DNA from: Flavobacteriales bacterium
Lineage (GTDB): Bacteria > Bacteroidota > Bacteroidia > Flavobacteriales_F > PHOS-HE28
Direction: 5' to 3'
Assembly: GCA_016719225.1 (NCBI GenBank)
Contig: JADKAN010000003.1
Location: forward strand, 248,001-312,000
Length of the DNA: 64,000 nucleotides
In this document: positions 8,433-16,610 of the stretch, one piece after another
How the letters are laid out: every line of letters starts with the position of its first letter
Position numbering within the stretch: position 1 is the first letter of the stretch
Notes under the pieces: model-generated
What the model was told of the DNA's origin: nothing
Databases searched by the model: none
Seen by the model: the letters and a program-made list of their open reading frames with translations, nothing else
Translations under genes and position numbers: made by a program

Positions 8433-8764
8433 ACCCCAAGTTCCAGAACGCCGCCAAGACCACCGTTACCCGTAACGTGGATCAGCTCGACACAGAGACC
8501 GGCAACATCTACGAGAGCATCGCCATCCTGGGCAAACGCGCCAACCAGATCGCCGTTGAGATCAAGGAAGAGCTTCAAGGCAGGTTGGAGGAGTTCGCCG
8601 TGGTCGGGGAGAACATCGAAGAGGTGTACGAGAACCACGAGCAGATCCAGATGAGCAAGGATTTTGAGCGCATGCCCAAGCCTGCGGCTATCGCCATTGA
8701 GGAAATGCTTGAGGACCGCGTGGTATTCCGCCGTCCCGGTGAGGACCAGCCCAAGGTCATTTGA
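8429..8764 (+). CDS. rpoZ: DNA-directed RNA polymerase omega subunit (Bacteroidota type)
   Basis: A 111-residue protein with the signature of the Bacteroidota omega subunit: TTVTRNVDQLDTETGNIYES, AILGKRANQIAVEIKEEL and MPKPAAIAIEEML. Omega binds the beta-prime subunit and helps assemble RNA polymerase. The start ATG overlaps the bamD stop (ATGA), so translation is coupled. The C-terminus is acidic and probably flexible. Confidence 0.92.
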   Translation: MNPKFQNAAKTTVTRNVDQLDTETGNIYESIAILGKRANQIAVEIKEELQGRLEEFAVVGENIEEVYENHEQIQMSKDFERMPKPAAIAIEEMLEDRVVFRRPGEDQPKVI

Positions 8765-8778
8765 TCGCCCGATCGGGC

Positions 8779-10002
8779 ATGGGCGACGCACGCACGCTTC
8801 CCCGTAGGGTCTTGCTTGGTATCGCCGGCGGTATTGCGGCGTACAAAACACCCATGCTGGTACGGGCTTTGGTCAAGGCAGGTGCGGAAGTGCAGGTGCT
8901 GATGACGCCTTCCGCCCATGAATTCGTCTCGCCCTTGGTATTATCCACCTTGAGCCATAGGCCTGCACTGACTGAACTGGTGGACCGTCAGGATGGCACG
9001 GAGCGCTGGAATGATCACGTGCGTTTGGCGCGTTGGGCGGATGTTATGCTTATTGCACCTGCAACCGCCCACACGTTGGCTAAAATGGCCCACGGCCTGT
9101 GCGACAACCTGCTTTTGGCCTGCTGGCTGAGTGCGGAATGCCCGGTCCATATCGCTCCGGCGATGGACTTGGAAATGTACCGCGACCCCTCCGTAAAAGC
9201 CAACATCGCAACCTTGAAAGCACGCGGTGTTCGCACCATAGGCCCGGAGATCGGTGAACTGGCCAGCGGCCTGAACGGCGAGGGACGGATGACCGAACCG
9301 GAAGACATCGTGGCCGCCTTGGTCGCGGGTCTGCTCCATGGCTCAGCGCTGGCCGGCAAGCGGTTGTTGATCAACGCCGGTCCCACGCAAGAAGCCATCG
9401 ACCCTGTTCGATACATCGGTAACCGGAGTTCCGGGAAAATGGGTTTCGCATTGGCGATGGAAGCAGCAGCTCGCGGCGCTTTGGTCGAATTGGTGGCAGG
9501 CCCTGTAGCGTTGGCCGCCGAACATCCAGGGATCCACCGCACCGATGTGGTGTCCGCCGCCGAAATGGCTGAGGTCTGCAAGAATTTATTCCCCACCTGC
9601 GATATGGCCATCCTCAGTGCTGCCGTTGCGGATTGGCGTCCTGCCACTATTGCTGGGAAGAAGCTGAAGAAGAATGTGGGGATGAATGCCTTGGCATTGG
9701 AACCCACGGAGGACATCCTTGCTTGGATGGGTGCCAACAAGCGCAATGGCCAACGTCTGGTGGGTTTTGCGTTGGAGACCGATGATGGAGAAAAGCACGC
9801 CCGCGAAAAGCTTCAGCGTAAGGCACTCGACCTCATTGTTTTAAATACATTAGGCGACCCCGGCGTGGGTTTTGGCCACGATACCAACCGGGTAACCTTG
9901 ATCGACAAGGGCACGGCGGCTCAACATTTGCCGTTGATGTCCAAGGGCGAGGTAGCGCGCGCCGTGCTGGACCATTGTGAAACCCTGCTGAACCATGCGT
10001 AA
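8779..10002 (+). CDS. coaBC: Bifunctional phosphopantothenoylcysteine decarboxylase / phosphopantothenate-cysteine ligase
   Basis: A 407-residue protein from the ATG at 8779; a TTG at 8761 would add six residues and overlap rpoZ. The N-terminal flavoprotein domain (CoaC, about 1-180) starts RVLLGIAGGIAAYKTPMLVR and contains VMLIAPATAHTLAKMAHGLC. The C-terminal ligase (CoaB) contains NAGPTQEAIDPVRYIGNRSS and the AAVADWRP segment with a following KKLKKN. Together they convert 4'-phosphopantothenate to 4'-phosphopantetheine in coenzyme A synthesis. It is the third gene of the bamD operon. Confidence 0.95.
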   Translation: MGDARTLPRRVLLGIAGGIAAYKTPMLVRALVKAGAEVQVLMTPSAHEFVSPLVLSTLSHRPALTELVDRQDGTERWNDHVRLARWADVMLIAPATAHTLAKMAHGLCDNLLLACWLSAECPVHIAPAMDLEMYRDPSVKANIATLKARGVRTIGPEIGELASGLNGEGRMTEPEDIVAALVAGLLHGSALAGKRLLINAGPTQEAIDPVRYIGNRSSGKMGFALAMEAAARGALVELVAGPVALAAEHPGIHRTDVVSAAEMAEVCKNLFPTCDMAILSAAVADWRPATIAGKKLKKNVGMNALALEPTEDILAWMGANKRNGQRLVGFALETDDGEKHAREKLQRKALDLIVLNTLGDPGVGFGHDTNRVTLIDKGTAAQHLPLMSKGEVARAVLDHCETLLNHA

Positions 10003-10897
10003 TACGCTCATTTTCCTCTTTGCAACATTGACTGGCGGAACGGCCGTTGCGCAAGAGTTCAATTGCAAGGTATCGGTGTTAGCGCCGCAGGTGCAGAGCA
10101 CGCCTAAACGGGTGTTCCAGAGCATGGAGACCAGCATTTCGCAATTGATGAACACCCGCAGGTGGACCGCCCTGAACTTCAGCCCCCAAGAGCGGATCGA
10201 CTGCAATATGCTGCTTACCATCAATGATCAAAGCAGTGCCGATAACTTCAAGGGAACTTTACAGGTGATCTATTCAAGGCCTGTGTTCGGGTCGGACTAT
10301 ATGAGCCCGGTGGTGGACATCTTGGACAACAGCGTCCAGTTCACCTACTTGGAAAATACCCAGATCGAATTCTCTCCAGAGCGCTTCACCAACAACCTTT
10401 CTTCGGTCATTGCTTTTTACGCCTACTACATTTTGGGAGTGGATGCCGATACTTACGCACTGAACGGGGGAACGGACTTTTACGCTCAGGCGCAGACGGT
10501 GGTGACCAATGCCCAGAATGCGAGCGAATCGGGTTGGAAAGCCTTTGAGGACCAGAAGAACCGCTATTGGCTAATAGATAACCAGCAACAAGGGGCGTTC
10601 CGGCCGATGCGGGAATTTTTGTATTCCTACCACCGCAATGGCTTTGATGCCATGGCCACCGATCTGGCAGGTGGTCGGAAAGCCTGCGCAGCGGCGATAG
10701 AGCTATTGAAAGCCGTACACCAGGCAAAGCCCAGCAGTTACAACCTGCAGGTAATGTTCAATGCCAAGTACAATGAACTGGTGCAGCTCTTCAGGGGCAG
10801 CGACCCGCAGGAACGTGCTAAGGTCTACAACACCTTGCAGATCATCGATCCGGGGCATATTAACCAGTATCTCGAGATGATGCGTGGCGGGCGCTAG
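9995..10897 (+). CDS. DUF4835 family exported protein
   Basis: A 300-residue protein with a signal peptide (MRNTLIFLFATLTGGTAVAQ). It is of the type annotated DUF4835, found after coaBC in many Bacteroidota: EFNCKVSVLAPQVQ, an ERIDCNMLLTI segment, RPVFGSDYMSPVVDILD, and an FYAYYILGVDADTY helix. Function is unknown. Its start overlaps coaBC by 8 bp. In many relatives recN follows; here the operon ends and pyrG converges from the other strand. Confidence 0.85.
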   Translation: MRNTLIFLFATLTGGTAVAQEFNCKVSVLAPQVQSTPKRVFQSMETSISQLMNTRRWTALNFSPQERIDCNMLLTINDQSSADNFKGTLQVIYSRPVFGSDYMSPVVDILDNSVQFTYLENTQIEFSPERFTNNLSSVIAFYAYYILGVDADTYALNGGTDFYAQAQTVVTNAQNASESGWKAFEDQKNRYWLIDNQQQGAFRPMREFLYSYHRNGFDAMATDLAGGRKACAAAIELLKAVHQAKPSSYNLQVMFNAKYNELVQLFRGSDPQERAKVYNTLQIIDPGHINQYLEMMRGGR

Positions 10898-10909
10898 GCG
10901 GCCCGAACT

Positions 10910-10925
10910 GCGCAGCGCTGCGCAA
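10910..10925. repeat. Perfect 16-bp palindrome in convergent gap
   Basis: TGCGCAGCGCTGCGCA is self-complementary and lies 12 bases after the DUF4835 stop, in the gap before convergent pyrG. It has no T-run, so it is not a classical intrinsic terminator. It could be a protein-binding site or a loop-poor terminator stem. Confidence 0.5.
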
Positions 10926-11010
10926 AGGTGTTGAATATTGCAGTGGCGGGAAAGCTCTTTCCGGTCCTGTGAGTTCAGGCCCGCTGTCGCGCTTCAGCAC
11001 CCGTCGCAGC

Positions 11011-12645
11011 TTAAATTTCCTTACCGGCACCCCGAAGCCTCGCGTGCCGCAAGGCCTGAGCCGTAAAAGCGATGAAGAGGGGATGTGGTGTTGCCACCGT
11101 GCTCCGGTACTCCGGATGGAACTGAACGCCGACGAACCACGGATGGTCCTTCAATTCCACCACCTCTACCAACTTGGTCTGGGGGTTCACTCCGGTTGCT
11201 TCCATACCGGCCTCCTTGAAGGCAGCGAGATATTTCCCGTTGAACTCGTACCGGTGTCTATGACGCTCCGAGATAGAGGATTTGCCATAGGCTTCCGCTG
11301 CGCGGCTACCAGCTGAAAGTTTGCAAGGGTATGCCCCTAGGCGCATGGTTCCACCCTTGCCGCTTTTGGCCTTCTGCTCCTCCATCATGTCGATCACCGG
11401 TGCAGGGGAGCCGGCGTCCATTTCCGTGCTGTTCGCGCCTTCAAGCCCCAGGACGTTGCGCGCGAACTCGATGACGGCGCACTGCATACCCAAGCAGATG
11501 CCGAAGAACGGGATATCGCTTTCACGAGCGAATTTGATGGCCTCGATCTTACCTTCTATACCGCGGTGACCGAAGCCGGGTGCAACTAAAATACCGTCCA
11601 GCCCACCAAGTTGCTTTTGCACGTTCTTGGGGGTGAGTTTTTCACTGTGGATCCATTTCACCTCTACGCGGATCTCGTTGGATGCACCAGCATGGTCCAA
11701 CGCTTCCTTGATGCTCTTGTAGGCATCATGAAGTTCGACGTATTTACCCACCAAGCCAATGGTAACATGATGCTTGGGCTCTTTAAAGCGCCTCAGGAAA
11801 TCTTTCCAATTGGTCAGGTCCGCTTCCGGGAAATTGGTGATACCCAACTTCTCCAGCACCACCAGGTCCAGCTTTTCCTCCTGCATCATGAGCGGCACGT
11901 CATAGATCGTTTCCGCATCCGCACTTTCGATCACCGCGTTCGGTGCTACGTTGCAGAACAAGGCGATCTTCTCCTTCATGCCCTTCTGCATGGGGTGCTC
12001 CGTGCGGCACACCAGGATGTCCGGCTGCACGCCGAGGCTCAATAGCTCCTTCACGCTGTGCTGGGTGGGCTTGGTCTTCAGTTCTCCGCTGGTGCTCAAG
12101 TAGGGTAGTAGTGTAAGATGGATGGAAAGCGCATCGTGCCCTTTTTCCCACTTCAACTGCCGGATGGCTTCTACGTAGGGCAGGCTTTCAATGTCGCCCA
12201 CGGTACCGCCAACTTCAGTAATGACGAAATCATAGATGCCTTTGCGCCCCAGCGCTTGGATGTTCCGCTTGATCTCGTCCGTGATGTGCGGCACCACTTG
12301 CACCGTCTTGCCGAGGTAGTCGCCTTGGCGCTCCTTGTGGATCACGTTCTGGTAGATCCGCCCGGTGGTAACGTTGTTGGCCTGCGAGGTATGGACATCC
12401 AAGAAACGCTCGTAGTGCCCCAGGTCCAGATCCGTTTCCGCGCCATCCTCCGTCACATAACATTCGCCATGTTCGTAGGGGTTCAACGTGCCCGGATCGA
12501 TATTGATGTACGGGTCAAGCTTTTGTATAGTGACAGTAAAGCCACGGGCCTGAAGGAGCTTAGCAAGTGATGCGCTCACAATGCCCTTACCGAGGCTGGA
12601 GGTAACACCTCCGGTAACAAAAATATATTTGGTGGATCCCGTCAT
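11011..12645 (-). CDS. pyrG: CTP synthase
   Basis: A 544-residue protein of standard CTP synthase length. The N-terminal synthetase domain has KYIFVTGGVTSSLGKGIVSA and KLDPYINIDPGTLNPYEHGE. The C-terminal class I glutamine amidotransferase domain has FFGICLGMQ with the nucleophile Cys and VQFHPE with the catalytic His-Glu. It converts UTP, ATP and glutamine to CTP. It is a single gene with its own upstream region; TAGCTTTA on the minus strand upstream is a weak promoter match. Confidence 0.97.
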   Translation of the reverse strand: MTGSTKYIFVTGGVTSSLGKGIVSASLAKLLQARGFTVTIQKLDPYINIDPGTLNPYEHGECYVTEDGAETDLDLGHYERFLDVHTSQANNVTTGRIYQNVIHKERQGDYLGKTVQVVPHITDEIKRNIQALGRKGIYDFVITEVGGTVGDIESLPYVEAIRQLKWEKGHDALSIHLTLLPYLSTSGELKTKPTQHSVKELLSLGVQPDILVCRTEHPMQKGMKEKIALFCNVAPNAVIESADAETIYDVPLMMQEEKLDLVVLEKLGITNFPEADLTNWKDFLRRFKEPKHHVTIGLVGKYVELHDAYKSIKEALDHAGASNEIRVEVKWIHSEKLTPKNVQKQLGGLDGILVAPGFGHRGIEGKIEAIKFARESDIPFFGICLGMQCAVIEFARNVLGLEGANSTEMDAGSPAPVIDMMEEQKAKSGKGGTMRLGAYPCKLSAGSRAAEAYGKSSISERHRHRYEFNGKYLAAFKEAGMEATGVNPQTKLVEVVELKDHPWFVGVQFHPEYRSTVATPHPLFIAFTAQALRHARLRGAGKEI

Positions 12646-13150
12646 CGCTTGTGAGTGAGCTTGGTTGGGCCGCGATCACGGGGCGTAAAGCTAATCAATG
12701 CGGGGGAATGGGGAGAGAACAGCTCGGCCTACTGCATCTGCTGTGGATTACCCTGCATCAAGCATGGGGGAACCTCAAAGCAAAAATAACTTTTACTCCC
12801 CTTTGCAACGGTTCAAAAAATTACAGAGATTTGACTTATTCAATCGAATAGGATACTTGTCTGCCACCCCCTTAAATGTAGCCTCGATCACTTCACAACG
12901 CATTTTGGAGCAGCATTCATCGAGTAGGGAAAGGTCCGGCCTAGCTGGTCCGTCAACATCGCCGCGATAGACCTTTCGCGCTTTGGCAAGGGCACCTATT
13001 TACTCTGCATTACCGACCGGGATGGGGTTTGCAATGAGCGGGTTGTGGTGCAGTAGAACGGGTGGATCCGTATTGCGTAATGAGTTAAGGAGGATCCGAT
13101 AAATCTCGAATTGTTGTTGCGGAAGCGGGCTTGCAAAGCAGCCGGATCCA
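12646..13150. other. Intergenic stretch, no gene seen
   Basis: About 500 bases upstream of pyrG and downstream of the TonB receptor. Part of it (about 12780-12860) is notably AT-rich compared with its surroundings. Short frames exist on both strands but have neither signal peptides nor family motifs. The pyrG promoter should lie near 12650-12700. Confidence 0.5.
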
Positions 13151-13154
13151 ACAA

Positions 13155-13184
13155 AAAGAGCCGCCCCGAACGGAGCGGCTCTTT
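13155..13184 (-). terminator. Intrinsic terminator of the TonB-receptor gene
   Basis: A 10-bp perfect stem (13155-13164 with 13175-13184; AAAGAGCCGC on both strands) with a 10-base loop. On the minus strand the stem is followed by two more Ts, giving a TTTTT tract, directly downstream of the receptor stop at 13223. It may also act weakly on the plus strand. Confidence 0.8.
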
Positions 13185-13222
13185 CCTTTCCGCAAGCACA
13201 AAAGCGCTCGCGCAAGTTCACC

Positions 13223-15550
13223 TCAGAACGTATATGACACGCCCAAACTCGGGAGGAATGGCAACTGGTTCACCTGACTTCCTGTGATGCGGTCGCGGTA
13301 GAAGATGTTATCGCGGTCGTAGGTGTTGGTTATGCTGAAGTCGGCCTGCACCACTTGGTGTTCATCGAGTTTCCAGGTCTTTGTCAGGCCCAGGTCCAAG
13401 CGGTGATAAGCGGTGAGGCGACCTCCGTTCAACGGCCCGTAAATGATGGCGAGGTCACCATTGGCAGTGTTGATGTCCGTGTTGGTTCCATTGGAGAATG
13501 GAAGGCGTTCGTAGAACCCTTGGTTCTGGGTGAACGGGAAACCGGAACCGTAATTCCAGCGCGCGCTGGCCTTCCAGCTTTCATGTTTACCGAAGGTGTA
13601 GCTCGCCACGAAGTTCACGTTGTTGCGGCGGTCCCAGATCGGGTTATAGGTCTCTTGTCCGTCGAACCGGTCCACGAAGTTGAGAGAGTACACGAACCAG
13701 AGATAGAGACCCTTGTTCTCGTACTTCACCAACATGTCTGCGCCATAAGCACTACCGGTCTCCACGACGAAGTCCTTCTTCAGCTCATCAGGCTGGGCCG
13801 CGAATTCCGGTGTGTCGTTGTAAAGCTTGTCGCGGTTCAGGTTGGTCACTTCGCGGAAGTCCTTGTAATAACCCTCCACATTGAGGCTCGTCTTCGACGT
13901 CAGGTCGTACTCAAAGCCGGCGATAAAGTGGTTTGCACGCTGTAACGGGTCCTTCAACGTGCGCACGGTACCATCGGGTTCGGTGATGGAGCCGGGAATG
14001 TCCGTAGGTGCGGTGATGAAACCATAAAAGAGGTTCACCACGTCACGGTCGCTGTTGGTGGCAATGAGGTTCTGGGTATACATGCCCGCCGCTCCTTTCA
14101 AGCGGAGGCGATCACTCAAGTTGAATTTGATGCCAAGGCGTGGCTCGGGGCTCAGCACGGCAAGGGTGGCATAGTATTGAAGACGCAAGCCTGGGTCCAA
14201 TACCAATTTCCCGGTGTGGATCTTGTAGTTGATGTAGCCCGCCAGTTCACTGCTCACTTTATCCTGCTGCAGTTTGTATCCGAGCGAATTGAAATAGCTC
14301 AGGTTGGTTTTCACGCCGGCCACCTCAATGCCGTACCGCACCTCGTTCTCGCCCATGAAGTACTTGAAGTTGAGGCCGCCGTTGAAGTTGTTGATGCCAC
14401 TGCTGCGCGGGTCCAAATTCCGTTCCTTCAGGCTGATGTCGTAGTTGCTCAGCGCGAAAACACCCTCGATCAGGACCGCACTGCCCGAAGGCACGAGTAC
14501 GAAGTTGATCCCAGCCCCCCAATTCTTCCAATCCAGATCACTGATGCCGCGGTATCTCACTCCATCGGTGAAGTTGAATCCGAAAAAATTCACCTTACTG
14601 CCGTTGGCAGCGTTGAGGGAGACCTTGCCGTAGATATCGGTGAACTTGAAAGGCAGGCCCGCGCTGTCGACATAGCTGTACAAGGCTTTACTGGTCTGGT
14701 CGAGGTAGCTCCTTTTGAAGTTGAGCAGGAAAGAGCTGCTTCCGTCCCCCGGTTTTTCGGCCTTTTTCAACGGGCCTTCCAACAATGCTTTGGCGGCAAA
14801 GGTGCTTGCGGCCACTTTGCCGCTCAATCGATTTTTATTGCCATCGCGCGTGGTGATGTCCATTACGCTGCTGATCCGGCCGCCATACTCAGCGTTGAAG
14901 CCTCCGGTGATGATGTCCGCGTTACGGATCACATCATTGTCGAATACGCTGAACAGGCCAATACTATGGAACGGGTTGTACAGCACCATACCGTCCATCA
15001 GCACCAGGTTCTGCACGGGGCTGCCTCCCCGTATGTAAAGCTGACCTCCTTGATCTCCGGTGAAGACCACACCAGGCACCACCTGCATGTATTGCGCAAG
15101 GTCGGCCTGGCCACCGATAGCGGGAAGGCGTTCGATCTGTTTGGGGGTCAACTTCGTCACACCCACACGCACGGTATTCTCGGCCTCGCGCTTCTCGGCG
15201 CTGATCACTACTGCCTGTAGACCAACGGAGTTTTTCTTCAGGTAAAGTTGCTCCGTGAGGATCTGGTCCGCCTTCAGGTCCAATTCCATGCTCAGCGTAT
15301 CGAAGCCGAGGTAGACCACCCGGAGCCTGTAGTGGCCGGGTGGCACTTTGCTGATCGAGAAGTAACCGTTCACGTCGGTCTGCGCGCCATGCATCGACTC
15401 ACCGCGCAACGAGATAGGGGTGAAAATGGACGGCTCGCCGGTGGAGGAATCGTACACGAAGCCGCGCACCGTGGCGTTTTGCGCAAGTGCGAAGATGGGA
15501 AGGGCCATGGCGAAAAGCAACGCCAAGCGGTAGGTCCGTGATGCGGTCAT
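13223..15550 (-). CDS. TonB-dependent outer-membrane receptor with carboxypeptidase-like domain
   Basis: A 775-residue protein from the ATG at 15550, chosen because the signal peptide (TYRLALLFAMALPIFALAQ) follows; 18 further in-frame upstream codons are polar. Residues about 25-110 form a carboxypeptidase-regulatory-like domain (ATVRGFVYDSSTGEP, GYFSISKVPPGHYRLRV). The plug follows (GGQADLAQYMQVVPGVVFTG, GGQLYIRGGSPVQN), then a 22-strand-type barrel ending in SLGVSYTF with a terminal Phe. Such receptors import siderophores, vitamins or oligomers using TonB. The substrate cannot be read from sequence. No SusD partner is adjacent, so a SusC role is less likely. Confidence 0.9.
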   Translation of the reverse strand: MTASRTYRLALLFAMALPIFALAQNATVRGFVYDSSTGEPSIFTPISLRGESMHGAQTDVNGYFSISKVPPGHYRLRVVYLGFDTLSMELDLKADQILTEQLYLKKNSVGLQAVVISAEKREAENTVRVGVTKLTPKQIERLPAIGGQADLAQYMQVVPGVVFTGDQGGQLYIRGGSPVQNLVLMDGMVLYNPFHSIGLFSVFDNDVIRNADIITGGFNAEYGGRISSVMDITTRDGNKNRLSGKVAASTFAAKALLEGPLKKAEKPGDGSSSFLLNFKRSYLDQTSKALYSYVDSAGLPFKFTDIYGKVSLNAANGSKVNFFGFNFTDGVRYRGISDLDWKNWGAGINFVLVPSGSAVLIEGVFALSNYDISLKERNLDPRSSGINNFNGGLNFKYFMGENEVRYGIEVAGVKTNLSYFNSLGYKLQQDKVSSELAGYINYKIHTGKLVLDPGLRLQYYATLAVLSPEPRLGIKFNLSDRLRLKGAAGMYTQNLIATNSDRDVVNLFYGFITAPTDIPGSITEPDGTVRTLKDPLQRANHFIAGFEYDLTSKTSLNVEGYYKDFREVTNLNRDKLYNDTPEFAAQPDELKKDFVVETGSAYGADMLVKYENKGLYLWFVYSLNFVDRFDGQETYNPIWDRRNNVNFVASYTFGKHESWKASARWNYGSGFPFTQNQGFYERLPFSNGTNTDINTANGDLAIIYGPLNGGRLTAYHRLDLGLTKTWKLDEHQVVQADFSITNTYDRDNIFYRDRITGSQVNQLPFLPSLGVSYTF

Positions 15551-15750
15551 GAATAAGGGTTCCTTGCAGGGGGCGCTAATGTAGGGACCGGTTGGTTTAG
15601 CCATTGAGCCGAGCGGGAAAAGGTGACATCGGGGCAGGGAACGGGAAGCGAGGACGGCAGCTCTAGGTCGATGCGCAGTAGTGGAACGTTCTTGGCGCCG
15701 CTTAAAAGGTCATTCACCTGATGATCCGAAGATGGTTTGGAATTGAACAT
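15547..15750 (-). CDS. Possible 67-aa leader peptide before the TonB receptor
   Basis: A 67-codon frame begins with ATG 6 bases after GGAGGATGAAA and ends with a TGA that overlaps the receptor ATG (ATGA). The overlap and the purine-rich stretch suggest translational coupling. However, the product (MFNSKPSSDHQVNDLLSGAK and onward) has no signal peptide or known motif, and SD sequences are usually ineffective in this phylum. Coding status is doubtful. Confidence 0.3.
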   Translation of the reverse strand: MFNSKPSSDHQVNDLLSGAKNVPLLRIDLELPSSLPVPCPDVTFSRSAQWLNQPVPTLAPPARNPYS

Positions 15751-15819
15751 TTTTCATCCTCCATTCTTTGATCATCTGGCGCGCCCCCATCTTTGCGACC
15801 CCCCGAAGCATACTTTCTC

Positions 15820-16437
15820 ATGGCGCTCAGCTCTGCATTGCTCGATCAAGCGGTGGACCAATTGGCCACCTTGCCGGGTATTGGACGGCGCACGGCCATG
15901 CGTCTTGCACTGGACCTCCTGCGCCGAGAAGAGCATGAGGTGATCCGGTTCAGCGAGGCCATACGTCGGCTGCGCGAGAAGGTGATGTATTGTACGGAAT
16001 GCTGCAACATCAGCGATCGTGCCGTATGCGACATTTGCGCGAACCCGGCGCGCGACCATACCATGATCTGTGTAGTGGAGGATATCCGTGACGTTATCGC
16101 CATTGAGAACACGCGCCAATACAAAGGGCTTTACCACGTTCTCGGCGGCGTGATAAGCCCCATGGACGGCCGCGGCCCCGATGAATTGCACACGCAGGAG
16201 CTTTTTGCCAGGGTGGGGCGCGGTGGCATAGCCGAAGTAGTGCTGGCACTCGGCGCCACCTTGGAAGGCGACACTACATGCTTCTTCCTGGATCGTAAAC
16301 TACAAGGCATCGTACCCAAAGTGAGCATGATCGCCCGCGGCATCAGCATCGGCGGCGACCTTGAACAAGTGGATGAGGTGACGCTGGGACGCAGTATAGC
16401 GGATCGTAAGCCTTACGAGCAGAGCGTGCGGAGGTAA
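15820..16437 (+). CDS. recR: Recombination protein RecR
   Basis: A 205-residue protein. The ATG at 15820 gives the usual N-terminus; an upstream TTG-type extension is unlikely. It has the helix-hairpin-helix LATLPGIGRRTAMRLALDLL, a four-Cys zinc finger (CTECCNISDRAVCDIC), and a Toprim domain with CVVEDIRDVIAIE and YHVLGGVISPMDGRGPDEL. RecR acts with RecO and RecF in loading RecA at gaps. It stands alone, downstream of a CATCTTTG promoter-like element at 15788. Confidence 0.95.
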   Translation: MALSSALLDQAVDQLATLPGIGRRTAMRLALDLLRREEHEVIRFSEAIRRLREKVMYCTECCNISDRAVCDICANPARDHTMICVVEDIRDVIAIENTRQYKGLYHVLGGVISPMDGRGPDELHTQELFARVGRGGIAEVVLALGATLEGDTTCFFLDRKLQGIVPKVSMIARGISIGGDLEQVDEVTLGRSIADRKPYEQSVRR

Positions 16438-16610
16438 TGGCGGTTCGGCGATCAGCTAATTGGACGACCTAGCAATGAATTCCAGATCCATACTGATACG
16501 TTTGTTGCCTTTCTGTGCCACTTTTTGGGGTGTGCGTTGCCTTCTTGGCCCGATGCTCCGTAGGTCAGGGATGTGCCGAGTTTGCTATCGTCTGATCTTT
16601 TGACCGCCCC
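16438..16610. other. Intergenic region
   Basis: About 170 bases between recR and the glycosyltransferase gene. A GATCTTTTG about 10 bases before the ATG at 16611 is an imperfect promoter-like match. No hairpin with a T-run was found. Confidence 0.4.

Noticed and set aside
14177..15220. Long plus-strand frame of 347 codons opposite the TonB receptor
   Set aside because: It is antisense to a clear receptor gene with intact domains, and the translation has no signal peptide or motif. It arises from codon bias of the real gene.
13223..15550. SusC-type glycan importer
   Set aside because: The receptor has the carboxypeptidase-like domain also seen in SusC, but there is no SusD lipoprotein or glycan-degrading gene beside it.
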